From positions 1 through 63,996 of the forward strand of contig NZ_LQAQ01000038.1 of assembly GCF_001583495.1 (NCBI RefSeq): a stretch of 63,996 nucleotides of DNA, in the 5' to 3' direction. Below are positions 1 through 7,698 of the stretch, piece by piece. Position 1 is the first letter of the stretch; every line of letters begins with the position of its first letter. The position numbers and the translations under genes are program-made. Origin of the DNA: Flammeovirga sp. SJP92 (GTDB taxonomy: Bacteria; Bacteroidota; Bacteroidia; Cytophagales; Flammeovirgaceae). The notes under the pieces are model-generated. The model saw nothing but the letters and a program-made list of their open reading frames with translations, made no database searches and was not told where the DNA came from.

Positions 1-240
1 TTGAAGGGAAAAGCGTTAAGAATTTCATGAATTGAGCCGTTAAAAATGATTTTCCTGTTTGAGCAAAGCGAGTTTAAAATCATTGAGGCGAGTGGAATGA
101 AATTTAGCTTTTGACTTCTAAGCCTAGATTTTTTGCTTCGTTTTTCATCAATGGAAAAATGAAGAAGAAGGAAGCTTGAAAGTAGAACCTTCAAAGCTTG
201 TAGAAATGTCTAGTGAAAGTTGACGATAATTTAGTTTACA
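1..240. repeat. MITE-like element, right-hand part
   Basis: This is the right portion of a roughly 380-bp non-coding repeat. It ends at 240 in TTAGTTTACA, the complement of the TGTAAACTAA end seen at 37475, 60277 and 63746. Bases 1-111 match 63886-63996 with one mismatch (position 55), and 1-230 match 37619-37800 with a short deletion. It holds only accidental reading frames. The left part lies outside the window. Confidence 0.75.
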
Positions 241-258
241 GAGTAGTAGATTGAAAAT

Positions 259-291
259 TAAAAAAAGGATATGACAATGTCATACCCTTTC
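259..291 (-). terminator. Terminator of the GH71/GH99-like gene
   Basis: Read on the minus strand this is a hairpin (stem around GGGTATGAC/GTCATATCC) followed by a run of T. It lies about 70 bp past the stop of the gene at 361-2259, a typical intrinsic terminator. Confidence 0.6.
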
Positions 292-360
292 CAAGTTTGT
301 TTGTTAGTTCTTATTGTGATCCGTACACCATATATAAAATACTATGGTAAACGGTACACT

Positions 361-2259
361 CTACTTCTGCTTTGTATATTCAGGCAGAATATTGTATCCT
401 TTTAAGGCTTCATTCAAGTTATCTTCAAGTATTGGAATCCCTTCATTATTCATTGCACTTTCTTCCAATTCCAGCCAGATACCATAATTGAATTCCGGCA
501 AAATCTCCTTGATTTGCTGTTTGTACTTCTTGTAGTTTTTCTCTTGCATATCAAGGCATTTTGACGAAGATGATCCGTAGTCATACATCGCTTGAAGATT
601 ATCTAAAAAACGTTTTGATGCTGATAATCTCCATTTAATTTCGTCTTCTTTTGAGATCAAAAATCTATTTCTCATTTTGTGCATTTCACTGTCCAAAATA
701 ATATTCTGATTCAGCTGAGCATATGATCGATCTAAATTGCTGAAAGTATACGTGATAAAATCGGTTTTGTCTTGTTTGCCTATTATTTGTTTCGGTACTG
801 TATAATCTACCACCGTATTTTTATCTCTTTTGACCTTCACTTGCATTTTACCTTTCCCTTTTTCTACATAAAAAGTATGGATTCCTTTTGGTGCAAAACC
901 TAAGTGTTTTTCATTAAAATAAACATCTCCTCCCTCTTTCAAAACCGTCACTACTTCTACACTGTCCAAGTCTTGCAACTGGTACCTTTCTTTATTTCTA
1001 AATCTGATTTCAACGCCATTATTTTGATTTAATTCTCCAGGTAAATAATTTTTAAAAGAAGTCAAAACTATGTCCTCATGAGTTTCAAAATTACTATCTA
1101 GCCATTTGTTTTTATAGTATTTTAAAATCAATCCTAATCCATAACCATGGTGTAACTCTGGTGCAAAGTGGGAGCCATTATCATAATAATTCCATGAAGA
1201 CACAAACATCATATCTGCATCTCTTTCTAAGCCTTTCTCCAGCAACTTACGTAAGTCTGAAGTCATCTTATAATTATGGGCTTTTACAAAGGTCTCTTTA
1301 TCCGTTATGTTCGTATTTTTTATTATTCGATTAGTCTTTACACTATGACGGTTGGCTCCTTGAAGATCTGAATAAACACTTTGTATAAATGGACGGTTTC
1401 TTTTCTTACACACCTCTGCCAAACGATCCACACCTACTTCATAACTCTGAATACCTCTTAGGGTATAAATGGCTGGGAAGTGGTCCAAAACCTGATTCAT
1501 GAAACGGTTGTTACCAATAAAATCTCCTTGATATACAAATGCGACATCATCATTCAGTCCTTTCTTAAGGGAGGTATACACGTCCGCTACTTTCTTTATC
1601 AAACTTGGATCTTCCAGAAAACTTCTCGTGTACTTCTTTTCCAACCCTTCATCAATTACTTTCTGTGTGAATTTAGTGAAGACAATTACTTTATTATTTC
1701 CCGTTCTCAACCACTTCTTTGAGTAGTTGGTTGACTTGAATAAATCATTCAATGTATTCTCTACTTTCATTAATAGATATGAAACCGGTATGTTTTTAGT
1801 ACGGTCCATCTCAATGGCAATAGAGAATTTGAAATCAATATTTTTATCCTCTGCTACTTTTACATAAGCAGAAAAAATCTTCTTGAATTGGTTGATATAA
1901 TAATCTGTTCCCAGTGGTCTGAATTCAAATTTAAATCCATCAATGCCCATCAGTTTAGCAGACCTCATTTCGTATTCATATGAATCACTATTTTCCATAG
2001 GATTCCCCATCATTGAAACCTGTGGAACAGTTGTTCTATAGTACTTGTGCACTTCGGTTTCACCCAAGGTAGACTCATATTTCATCCCTTTCAAATAAGC
2101 ATCATTAATGCTGAAATTATAATAAGGGTGGTTAAGTGCTAAAACTACTTTTTCAGGAAAGAAAACATCCGCTGTCTCCTGTACTGGGTCTTGAGCAAAA
2201 GTAGTACTAGAAACGGTGCAAATTAGTAGTAATAATTGGAGTAGAGAAAGGTATTTCAT
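361..2259 (-). CDS. Secreted GH71/GH99-like glycoside hydrolase (putative)
   Basis: 632 residues with a clear signal peptide (about 1-22, cleavage after TTFA-Q). The body resembles the GH71/GH99-like TIM-barrel proteins of Bacteroidota: an early segment LALNHPYYNF, the strand GIDGFKFEF, and a late segment with SSWNYYDNGSHFAPE followed by GYGLGLILKYY, typical of the C-terminal end of that barrel. These families cleave alpha-1,3-glucan or alpha-mannoside, and the substrate here is unknown. The last 200 residues are less recognisable. It is the distal gene of the minus-strand PUL group, 148 bp after the GH42-like gene, so it may be co-transcribed. The family call rests on remembered motif similarity, and no catalytic residue can be assigned with certainty. 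Confidence 0.55.
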   Translation of the reverse strand: MKYLSLLQLLLLICTVSSTTFAQDPVQETADVFFPEKVVLALNHPYYNFSINDAYLKGMKYESTLGETEVHKYYRTTVPQVSMMGNPMENSDSYEYEMRSAKLMGIDGFKFEFRPLGTDYYINQFKKIFSAYVKVAEDKNIDFKFSIAIEMDRTKNIPVSYLLMKVENTLNDLFKSTNYSKKWLRTGNNKVIVFTKFTQKVIDEGLEKKYTRSFLEDPSLIKKVADVYTSLKKGLNDDVAFVYQGDFIGNNRFMNQVLDHFPAIYTLRGIQSYEVGVDRLAEVCKKRNRPFIQSVYSDLQGANRHSVKTNRIIKNTNITDKETFVKAHNYKMTSDLRKLLEKGLERDADMMFVSSWNYYDNGSHFAPELHHGYGLGLILKYYKNKWLDSNFETHEDIVLTSFKNYLPGELNQNNGVEIRFRNKERYQLQDLDSVEVVTVLKEGGDVYFNEKHLGFAPKGIHTFYVEKGKGKMQVKVKRDKNTVVDYTVPKQIIGKQDKTDFITYTFSNLDRSYAQLNQNIILDSEMHKMRNRFLISKEDEIKWRLSASKRFLDNLQAMYDYGSSSSKCLDMQEKNYKKYKQQIKEILPEFNYGIWLELEESAMNNEGIPILEDNLNEALKGYNILPEYTKQK

Positions 2260-2407
2260 TTCAATAGGTATTTAAAAAATGTGACTATAAGTTCAGAACT
2301 CAAGCAATGTTTCGGTTACAATATCATTGCTGACAGTAGTAAAAACCAACATTCCGCTTTCAATCTGTACTCAGAGTCACTTCTTATTGATTCAAAGAAA
2401 TATTTCT

Positions 2408-4678
2408 CTACATTCCTTTCTTTTTTGCAGCGTCTACTTTCAATAAATACACTTTTAGTGGAGACATTTTAAATTCATAAGGAAGGGTCTGTCCTGTTAT
2501 CACATCTGTAATTTGCATCGACTTTTGATCGTCTTTTAACTCAATGTTAAGTGTAGCTTCCGTCTTACCTACATTAACAATAGATACCCACTTGTCTTTT
2601 TTCTCATCTTCAAAGTAGCGCCAAATACACCCTTTATGACTCGTTGCATTTTCTTCTGAAATCTTTAGTGAAGTTGGAGTTATCAGGCCTAAAGTCTTTG
2701 CTTGAATTTCATCTGAATTTTGAGCAATAATTAATGTCCCTTTTCCGGCTTTCAAAGCGGTTAAGGATTGACCGTATTCATCTTTCAAAACGCTCTTTTT
2801 ATCCATTACTATTTTCCCGCCTTTATCTAAATACGATTGCAAAGCGTCTCTTTCACCAACGGTCATAAATGGCGTTTCTTCAATCACCACTACATCCCAA
2901 TCTTGATGAGGTTGTGTATTCAAAATTCCTTCGGTTACGAAACCGACAGCTCTTCCTTCAAACAAGAAACGCTCATAGGCATGGTATTCTTTGTCCATAT
3001 GATTATCGATGTTGATGGCTGATGTTTCAGAGTGGAATACACGAATAGGTTTTCTTAATTTCTGAATCTTAGTCAACAACTCAGCATTGGCATTCATATC
3101 CATATACGTCAGTGTGATTTCATTCAATACGCGAGGCATTTGTGTCAAGGAAGCGGCATAGCCTTTTGAGTTTTTTCTTAAAGATCCGTCTTCTCCTCTT
3201 GGCCAAAACCATGTTTGAATCACATCTAAACCTAACATTGTTGCCAACCAATAAGTCGCTCTTGCGTACTCTGGTTTCATTTTTAATTCTCTAAAACGGA
3301 TCGTTGAGATAAAGTGACCTTCTGAATTAAACACTAACTTTTCTGGGCTCACTGATTTCATAAAATCATATCCCATACACATCTGTCTCCAATCAAAGTA
3401 ATATTTCGAAGCCCATTCTGGTTCTTTCTTTTGCCACATATCCGAATACACTGCACCAGCATCATTACCAATCACTGTAGATAAAGCCGTCAAAGCCTCT
3501 AAATCAATACCGTGATCTCTTGTGTTTTCTGAAAAGAGATGAGGCATAATCTTGATATGTGTATTTGCATCAGGATCATATTTATGAATTTCATCCGACA
3601 GAAACTGAAACCATTCCACTCCTCTCAATTGATTAAAACGCATCCAATCATACCAAACAGCAGTTCCTTGTAATTCACCTGCCATTGGGATTGTCACATT
3701 CACACTCTCAAAGTCAGTATAATTCGTCTCCCAAACTTGATTTAATGCCGAAATACTCTGATGTTTTTCTTTTAAGTAATTTCTGAACTTTTGAAGCGTA
3801 AAATCGGAAACTGTACCCGTATCCCATGATTTTGCTTTGGTGTGCCAATGTGGTTCATTCGCAAGCATATAACCCAAACTACTATACTTCTTACCTTTGA
3901 TATGAGGCACCACTTCTTTAAAAAGCAGACTTACTAATTCTCTTGATGCAGGATGATCAATATCGTAATCAAAATACCTTCTTTTTCCTACTGATGCTTC
4001 TGGGTATTTTTCTGTAAACCACTCTGGAGGACTTAAGTGATTGATAAATGCTGTACCAATTCTACCTGAAGGTTGATTGATCAAATCTTGTTTGAAACGT
4101 TTCTTTAATGTCCCTTTTTCATCTTCTAAAAAGCGAGTAGAAAGGAAAATACCGTCTAAGTTACCGTGGTACTCTGTAAGATAATCCGTCTTCGGTTTCC
4201 ATGAATAATCTGCCAAGAAAACAGGCTGACCGTTGTACATTACATCATCACCAACAATTTCCGTTTTGCTCCAATCAATAATTGGCACTTCTTGTTTACT
4301 GATCTTCCCTTTTAATGCTAATGATAATCTTTCTTCTCCTTCTTCCAACATCAGTAAGATTTCGTTTCTTTCGAAAGTCGGCAATTCCTCCGCTGTTTTG
4401 CGTGCCTCTTCCTTATATCTTTTTACTTTCTTAAATAAGGCCTCATTTCTGTCAATGTTCTTTTCGTCCCAATCAGCAAATTGACCGCATATTTCAGCCG
4501 TCCTGATTGTACTTTTCTCTTTCGTCACATCAATCCCTTTTTTCTCCGCTTTTTTAATCAGCGTCTGAAGGGCTTTTTGTTTGGTGGAAATCGCTTCTTT
4601 TAAATCTTGTGCTTGTGCAGTAAATGTGATACACAATAATAGAAGGATAAAAAATGGATAGTTTGTTTGTCGATTCAT
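2408..4678 (-). CDS. GH42-like (possibly GH167) secreted beta-galactosidase or beta-carrageenase
   Basis: 756 residues with signal peptide 1-23 (AQAQ). A helical N-terminal segment (24-125) precedes a GH42-like barrel. The acid/base candidate is Glu275 in YMLANEPHWH and the nucleophile candidate Glu453 in VFNSEGHF. WYDWMRFNQ (342-350) and a later Rossmann-like segment (about 545-660) also fit clan GH-A enzymes of the GH42 type. Classical GH42 enzymes remove beta-galactose, while the GH42-related family GH167 contains endo-beta-carrageenases. Three sulfatases, GH110 and a GH82-like gene nearby make the second option attractive, but family membership cannot be settled by eye. It lies 148 bp upstream of the GH71/GH99-like gene in the same orientation. 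Confidence 0.65.
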   Translation of the reverse strand: MNRQTNYPFFILLLLCITFTAQAQDLKEAISTKQKALQTLIKKAEKKGIDVTKEKSTIRTAEICGQFADWDEKNIDRNEALFKKVKRYKEEARKTAEELPTFERNEILLMLEEGEERLSLALKGKISKQEVPIIDWSKTEIVGDDVMYNGQPVFLADYSWKPKTDYLTEYHGNLDGIFLSTRFLEDEKGTLKKRFKQDLINQPSGRIGTAFINHLSPPEWFTEKYPEASVGKRRYFDYDIDHPASRELVSLLFKEVVPHIKGKKYSSLGYMLANEPHWHTKAKSWDTGTVSDFTLQKFRNYLKEKHQSISALNQVWETNYTDFESVNVTIPMAGELQGTAVWYDWMRFNQLRGVEWFQFLSDEIHKYDPDANTHIKIMPHLFSENTRDHGIDLEALTALSTVIGNDAGAVYSDMWQKKEPEWASKYYFDWRQMCMGYDFMKSVSPEKLVFNSEGHFISTIRFRELKMKPEYARATYWLATMLGLDVIQTWFWPRGEDGSLRKNSKGYAASLTQMPRVLNEITLTYMDMNANAELLTKIQKLRKPIRVFHSETSAINIDNHMDKEYHAYERFLFEGRAVGFVTEGILNTQPHQDWDVVVIEETPFMTVGERDALQSYLDKGGKIVMDKKSVLKDEYGQSLTALKAGKGTLIIAQNSDEIQAKTLGLITPTSLKISEENATSHKGCIWRYFEDEKKDKWVSIVNVGKTEATLNIELKDDQKSMQITDVITGQTLPYEFKMSPLKVYLLKVDAAKKKGM

Positions 4679-4716
4679 ATTCGTAAGTATTTAATATATA
4701 TAGTATTGATATCGCA

Positions 4717-4964
4717 AGTGTTAAGCCGGCAGGCGTCACTTGTGATTAGTAATTGGCGAAGTCTCCTGACTTCGAAATGAATATTTCAACTTTCCTTAAG
4801 TATTTCGAAGTCAGGAGAGTGTTAAGCCGGCAGGCGTCACTTGTGATTAGTAATTGGCGAAGTCTCCTGACTTCGAAATGAATATTTCAACTTTCCTTAA
4901 GTATTTCGAAGTCAGGAGACTTCGCCAATAATCAGTTCCAAGTGACGCTAGCGCTTAACACTTG
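4717..4964. repeat. Tandem 101-bp repeat plus inverted arm (hairpin-forming)
   Basis: Two direct copies of a 101-bp unit begin at 4717 and 4818 (AGTGTTAAGCCGGCAGG...). The second is followed at about 4919-4964 by an inverted arm, so the right half can fold into a long hairpin around CTCCTGACTTCGAAAT. A single degraded arm of the same family lies at 12108-12168. It fills most of the gap between the GH42-like gene and the small T9SS protein gene. Confidence 0.8.
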
Positions 4965-4967
4965 AAA

Positions 4968-5012
4968 CATTAGGGAGCTTCCCAAAAGCCCACGATTGAA
5001 ATCGTGGGCCTT
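4968..5012 (-). terminator. Hairpin terminator of the T9SS protein gene (repeat-derived)
   Basis: On the minus strand the hairpin GCCCACGATTTCAATCGTGGGC is followed by TTTTGGGAAGCTCCCTAA. It sits 8 bp past the stop codon. The GGGCTTTTG-G-GAAGCT tail recurs at 16274-16303 and 57397-57424, so this terminator is also a member of an intergenic repeat family. Confidence 0.6.
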
Positions 5013-5018
5013 GTATGT

Positions 5019-5741
5019 TTATTTCTTCAAAACTCTAAAAGTCTCTTCCCCCTCAACCGTTACATAATAGGTTCCTTTTTGAAGTGATTCCATTTCCAAA
5101 ACAGTATTGTAATCGTGGCTTCTCAAAGAAAGTACTTTTTTCGCATTACTATCGAAAACAGTAATATTATATTCTTTTTGAGTACCATTGATATGCAATT
5201 GACCTACTGTTGGATTAGGAAAAATCTCAAATAGAGGTTTCACTTCTTTAGGTTGCATCAATAATTGAATTGGAAATTGATGCCCTTCGTACATTTCAAA
5301 ATCATAACCCAAAGAAGGAAAGGCTTGACCAAATTTAGACGACTTGTAATACACCTTTGCTAAAGGATTGGAAACATCCGCTTTCAAGTGTTTTCCTTCC
5401 GTCTTATAATTGGTCATTATCCAATATTTACCTTTTTCCAATTCAATATCTTGAATGGACAATTGGAGATTTTTCTCTGAAAGTTGTACGATATCAGAAG
5501 TATATATTAATGCCCCTGGACCATCGTTATCATCAGTATAAATCCCAAATTGGGCTTGTACTTCGGTTGCGTTATTCTCTAATTGAATGCCATTGATTGT
5601 CCCATCATATTCTAAGAGGTAGGGAACACCTACAACAAAATCAGAAGATGATAAAATATCGGTATCGTAGGCTGTTGTTTTATTTTGAGCGAATAAAAAT
5701 GTTGTATTCAACAAAAGCGAAATCAAAAATAGCTTTTTCAT
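5019..5741 (-). CDS. Small secreted protein with T9SS C-terminal sorting domain
   Basis: The ATG at 5739-5741 is chosen because it begins a normal signal peptide (MKKLFLISLLLNTTFLFAQN). A longer frame to 5804 would overlap the upstream gene. The mature part is a short beta-rich domain (about 20-160) with no family I recognise; a segment GALIYTSDIVQL recalls the choice-of-anchor type beta-sandwiches. The last 75 residues are a type A T9SS sorting domain: IFPNPTVGQLHING, then a strand with FDSNAKKVLSL and a terminal GTYYVTVEGEETFRVLKK. It should therefore be exported through T9SS and attached to the surface or released. It lies 31 bp after the GH82-like gene and is probably co-transcribed with it, so a substrate-binding role is an inference. 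Confidence 0.75.
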   Translation of the reverse strand: MKKLFLISLLLNTTFLFAQNKTTAYDTDILSSSDFVVGVPYLLEYDGTINGIQLENNATEVQAQFGIYTDDNDGPGALIYTSDIVQLSEKNLQLSIQDIELEKGKYWIMTNYKTEGKHLKADVSNPLAKVYYKSSKFGQAFPSLGYDFEMYEGHQFPIQLLMQPKEVKPLFEIFPNPTVGQLHINGTQKEYNITVFDSNAKKVLSLRSHDYNTVLEMESLQKGTYYVTVEGEETFRVLKK

Positions 5742-5772
5742 GTTTTCTTTATTTAAAAGTTTTAAAAAGGGA

Positions 5773-7260
5773 TTACTCATAGATATAGTCGTCGTCTGAA
5801 GCACCGGTGGTGATCACTCTGGCTTCATTTCTATACACTACTTTATCTCCCGAAAAAGCTCCTCCTTGTACTGTTATCGCTGATTCGTTCGGAATATTTA
5901 CATTGTATCGGCCCGTGATATTTCCGATTGTATTTTGGGAGAATTTCGCAGTAAACATGATCGGTGCGATAGGATGCGTTTTATAACGCTGTCCGCCAGC
6001 ATCTTTGATAATCAATGAATACACTCCCGGTTTTGGCGATCTGCTGTTTCTTACCGTCACCAATTTCTGACGTGCCAATTCTGTCATAAACCTCAATCCT
6101 TCAATTCCCGTATCTGCAGGATAATTGGAAGCGACAAGATTGTTTGTACCACTTGAAACCGTATTCGTTATCGTCTGTTTAAAGGTGATATTCTCAAATG
6201 TGGCATTTGTAAATTTCCCTCTTCTTGATTGTGGTAATAAACTCGCTGACGCAATGTAAAGGGTCGATAAACTGTTTTCAGCATACAGACCCGTAGCGTA
6301 AATGTTATTACAAATCTTAGAGTGAGGCTTAATGAATAAAGCGCAGAAACCTAATTTATTCGACACATTTTTGATGTAAATATCATCAATCGAACCCATT
6401 TTTTGACTATCAGTCAGATTCAAATCATCATTCGCTTTCCCACTTCCAGGTTCTAGTCTAACAGTGATTCCTTGCTCCCCTTCTAAGTTTTCCATGTAAA
6501 TACGTTTTCCACTGAAAGGCTGTACCAAGGCATATCCCGTTCCAATGCCCGTTGCTTTTGCGTTTTTCACCACGCCTTGCATTGGAATTCTATTGAAAGT
6601 CGATAAATCATAATTCAATCGACCACTGGAATCTCTTCCTAAAAATTTACTATCGGCCACCAAAAACACTGAAGGGTTTAAGGTATAATTGTCCGTGATG
6701 ATAAATCTCGAAATTGCAAAATTCTTAACATAGGCTACCTTAAATGGTGTAGCTGTTTCGAGTGGTGCAAAATTGCTTAAATCAATCTCAAACCATGTCG
6801 AAGAACTTTCTGAAGCACCGATAATTTCTACATTGGAAATCACGGCTTGATTGGTACTAGAATTTCTACCTAAATTAAATAAGGTATTGTTTCCGCCACT
6901 TCTATCAATGATAAATTTCACATTGTTGCCAACCTCAATTCTGATATTGGATTTAAGGTTGATTTGCCCCAAAGTATAAGTCCCCGGATTGAACTTGATG
7001 ACTCCACCACCAAGGCCAGAAAGTCGATCAATTTCACTATTGATTTGTGAAGCTGTCGCAATACCATCTCTATAAACAACAGTCTCATTGACCGTTACTT
7101 TATCAATAAAGAAGGTGAGATTTTTAGTACCTACAGTTGCTCGTGTTGTACCCACTGTTCGTTGAGCATAGGTAGAAAAGTGCAGACACAACGAAGTCAT
7201 GCCTATCAAAAGTAACTTGCTAATCCAGTTACTCTTAATGTGATTGTAAGAATAATTCAT
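5773..7260 (-). CDS. GH82 (iota-carrageenase)-like parallel beta-helix protein
   Basis: 495 residues with a signal peptide ending near YAQ33. Repeated short hydrophobic strands (about 60-450) indicate a right-handed beta-helix: GGVIKFNPGTYTL, ISNVEIIGAS, FENITFKQTI. The segment GYALVQ (Gln247) followed 23 residues later by GITVRLE (Glu270) and then ALFIKPHSKICNN (His313) parallels my recollection of GH82 iota-carrageenases, where the Alteromonas enzyme uses Gln222, Glu245 and Asp247. The position matching Asp247 is Gly272 here, so the usual base is missing. It could be a divergent hydrolase, a different galactan-active family or a binding protein. It lies in a PUL with sulfatases and galactosidases and is followed after 31 bp by the T9SS protein. 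Confidence 0.55.
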   Translation of the reverse strand: MNYSYNHIKSNWISKLLLIGMTSLCLHFSTYAQRTVGTTRATVGTKNLTFFIDKVTVNETVVYRDGIATASQINSEIDRLSGLGGGVIKFNPGTYTLGQINLKSNIRIEVGNNVKFIIDRSGGNNTLFNLGRNSSTNQAVISNVEIIGASESSSTWFEIDLSNFAPLETATPFKVAYVKNFAISRFIITDNYTLNPSVFLVADSKFLGRDSSGRLNYDLSTFNRIPMQGVVKNAKATGIGTGYALVQPFSGKRIYMENLEGEQGITVRLEPGSGKANDDLNLTDSQKMGSIDDIYIKNVSNKLGFCALFIKPHSKICNNIYATGLYAENSLSTLYIASASLLPQSRRGKFTNATFENITFKQTITNTVSSGTNNLVASNYPADTGIEGLRFMTELARQKLVTVRNSRSPKPGVYSLIIKDAGGQRYKTHPIAPIMFTAKFSQNTIGNITGRYNVNIPNESAITVQGGAFSGDKVVYRNEARVITTGASDDDYIYE

Positions 7261-7698
7261 TGTTCATTTCATTTACAGAGTATCTTTATAAATACTCTAA
7301 TTTTCATTTCAATATTATAGCTAGCTGTTGATCTCAATTAAAGCTTAAGTATTTAGTTTGCAAACTGCTTGAATTGATTTCTGGCTCTAATGTAGATTGA
7401 AATAACAAAATGAACGTTGTTTTCCGTTAGAATGATGTTTCTATTGAAATGAAAATGAATGTACAATTAGGCACATTGAAATGACATTAGGTTACATGGT
7501 ATTAACGTTAAAAATAATGGTTCGTAAAGTGGTTTTTAAAATGGTTCGTGAGCCACAAGGCATTGTGGCTCTACAAGACCCTTTTCAATTTAGCAATTCA
7601 TTAAATTGAAAGTACAACTCCTGTAAAGACGCAATGCTTTGCGACTCACGAACCACAACACGGGCCATGATATTTTGGCCAAATCCTTTTCCTCAAAA
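7261..7698. other. Intergenic region with compound palindrome
   Basis: No gene is visible. Outer arms GGTTCGTGAG (7543-7552) and CTCACGAACC (7645-7654) enclose two smaller hairpins, AGCCACAAGGCATTGTGGCT and one around GACGCAATGCTTTGCGAC. The half nearer 7260 should hold the promoter of the beta-helix gene. GTTGTTTTCCGT at 7416-7427 resembles 11883-11894 upstream of the GH2 gene. Confidence 0.6.

Noticed and set aside
4717-4964. CRISPR array
   Set aside because: Only two long direct units with no regular unique spacers and no cas genes.
5742-5804. Upstream start for the T9SS protein gene
   Set aside because: It would overlap the preceding gene and bury the signal peptide 21 residues inside the protein.
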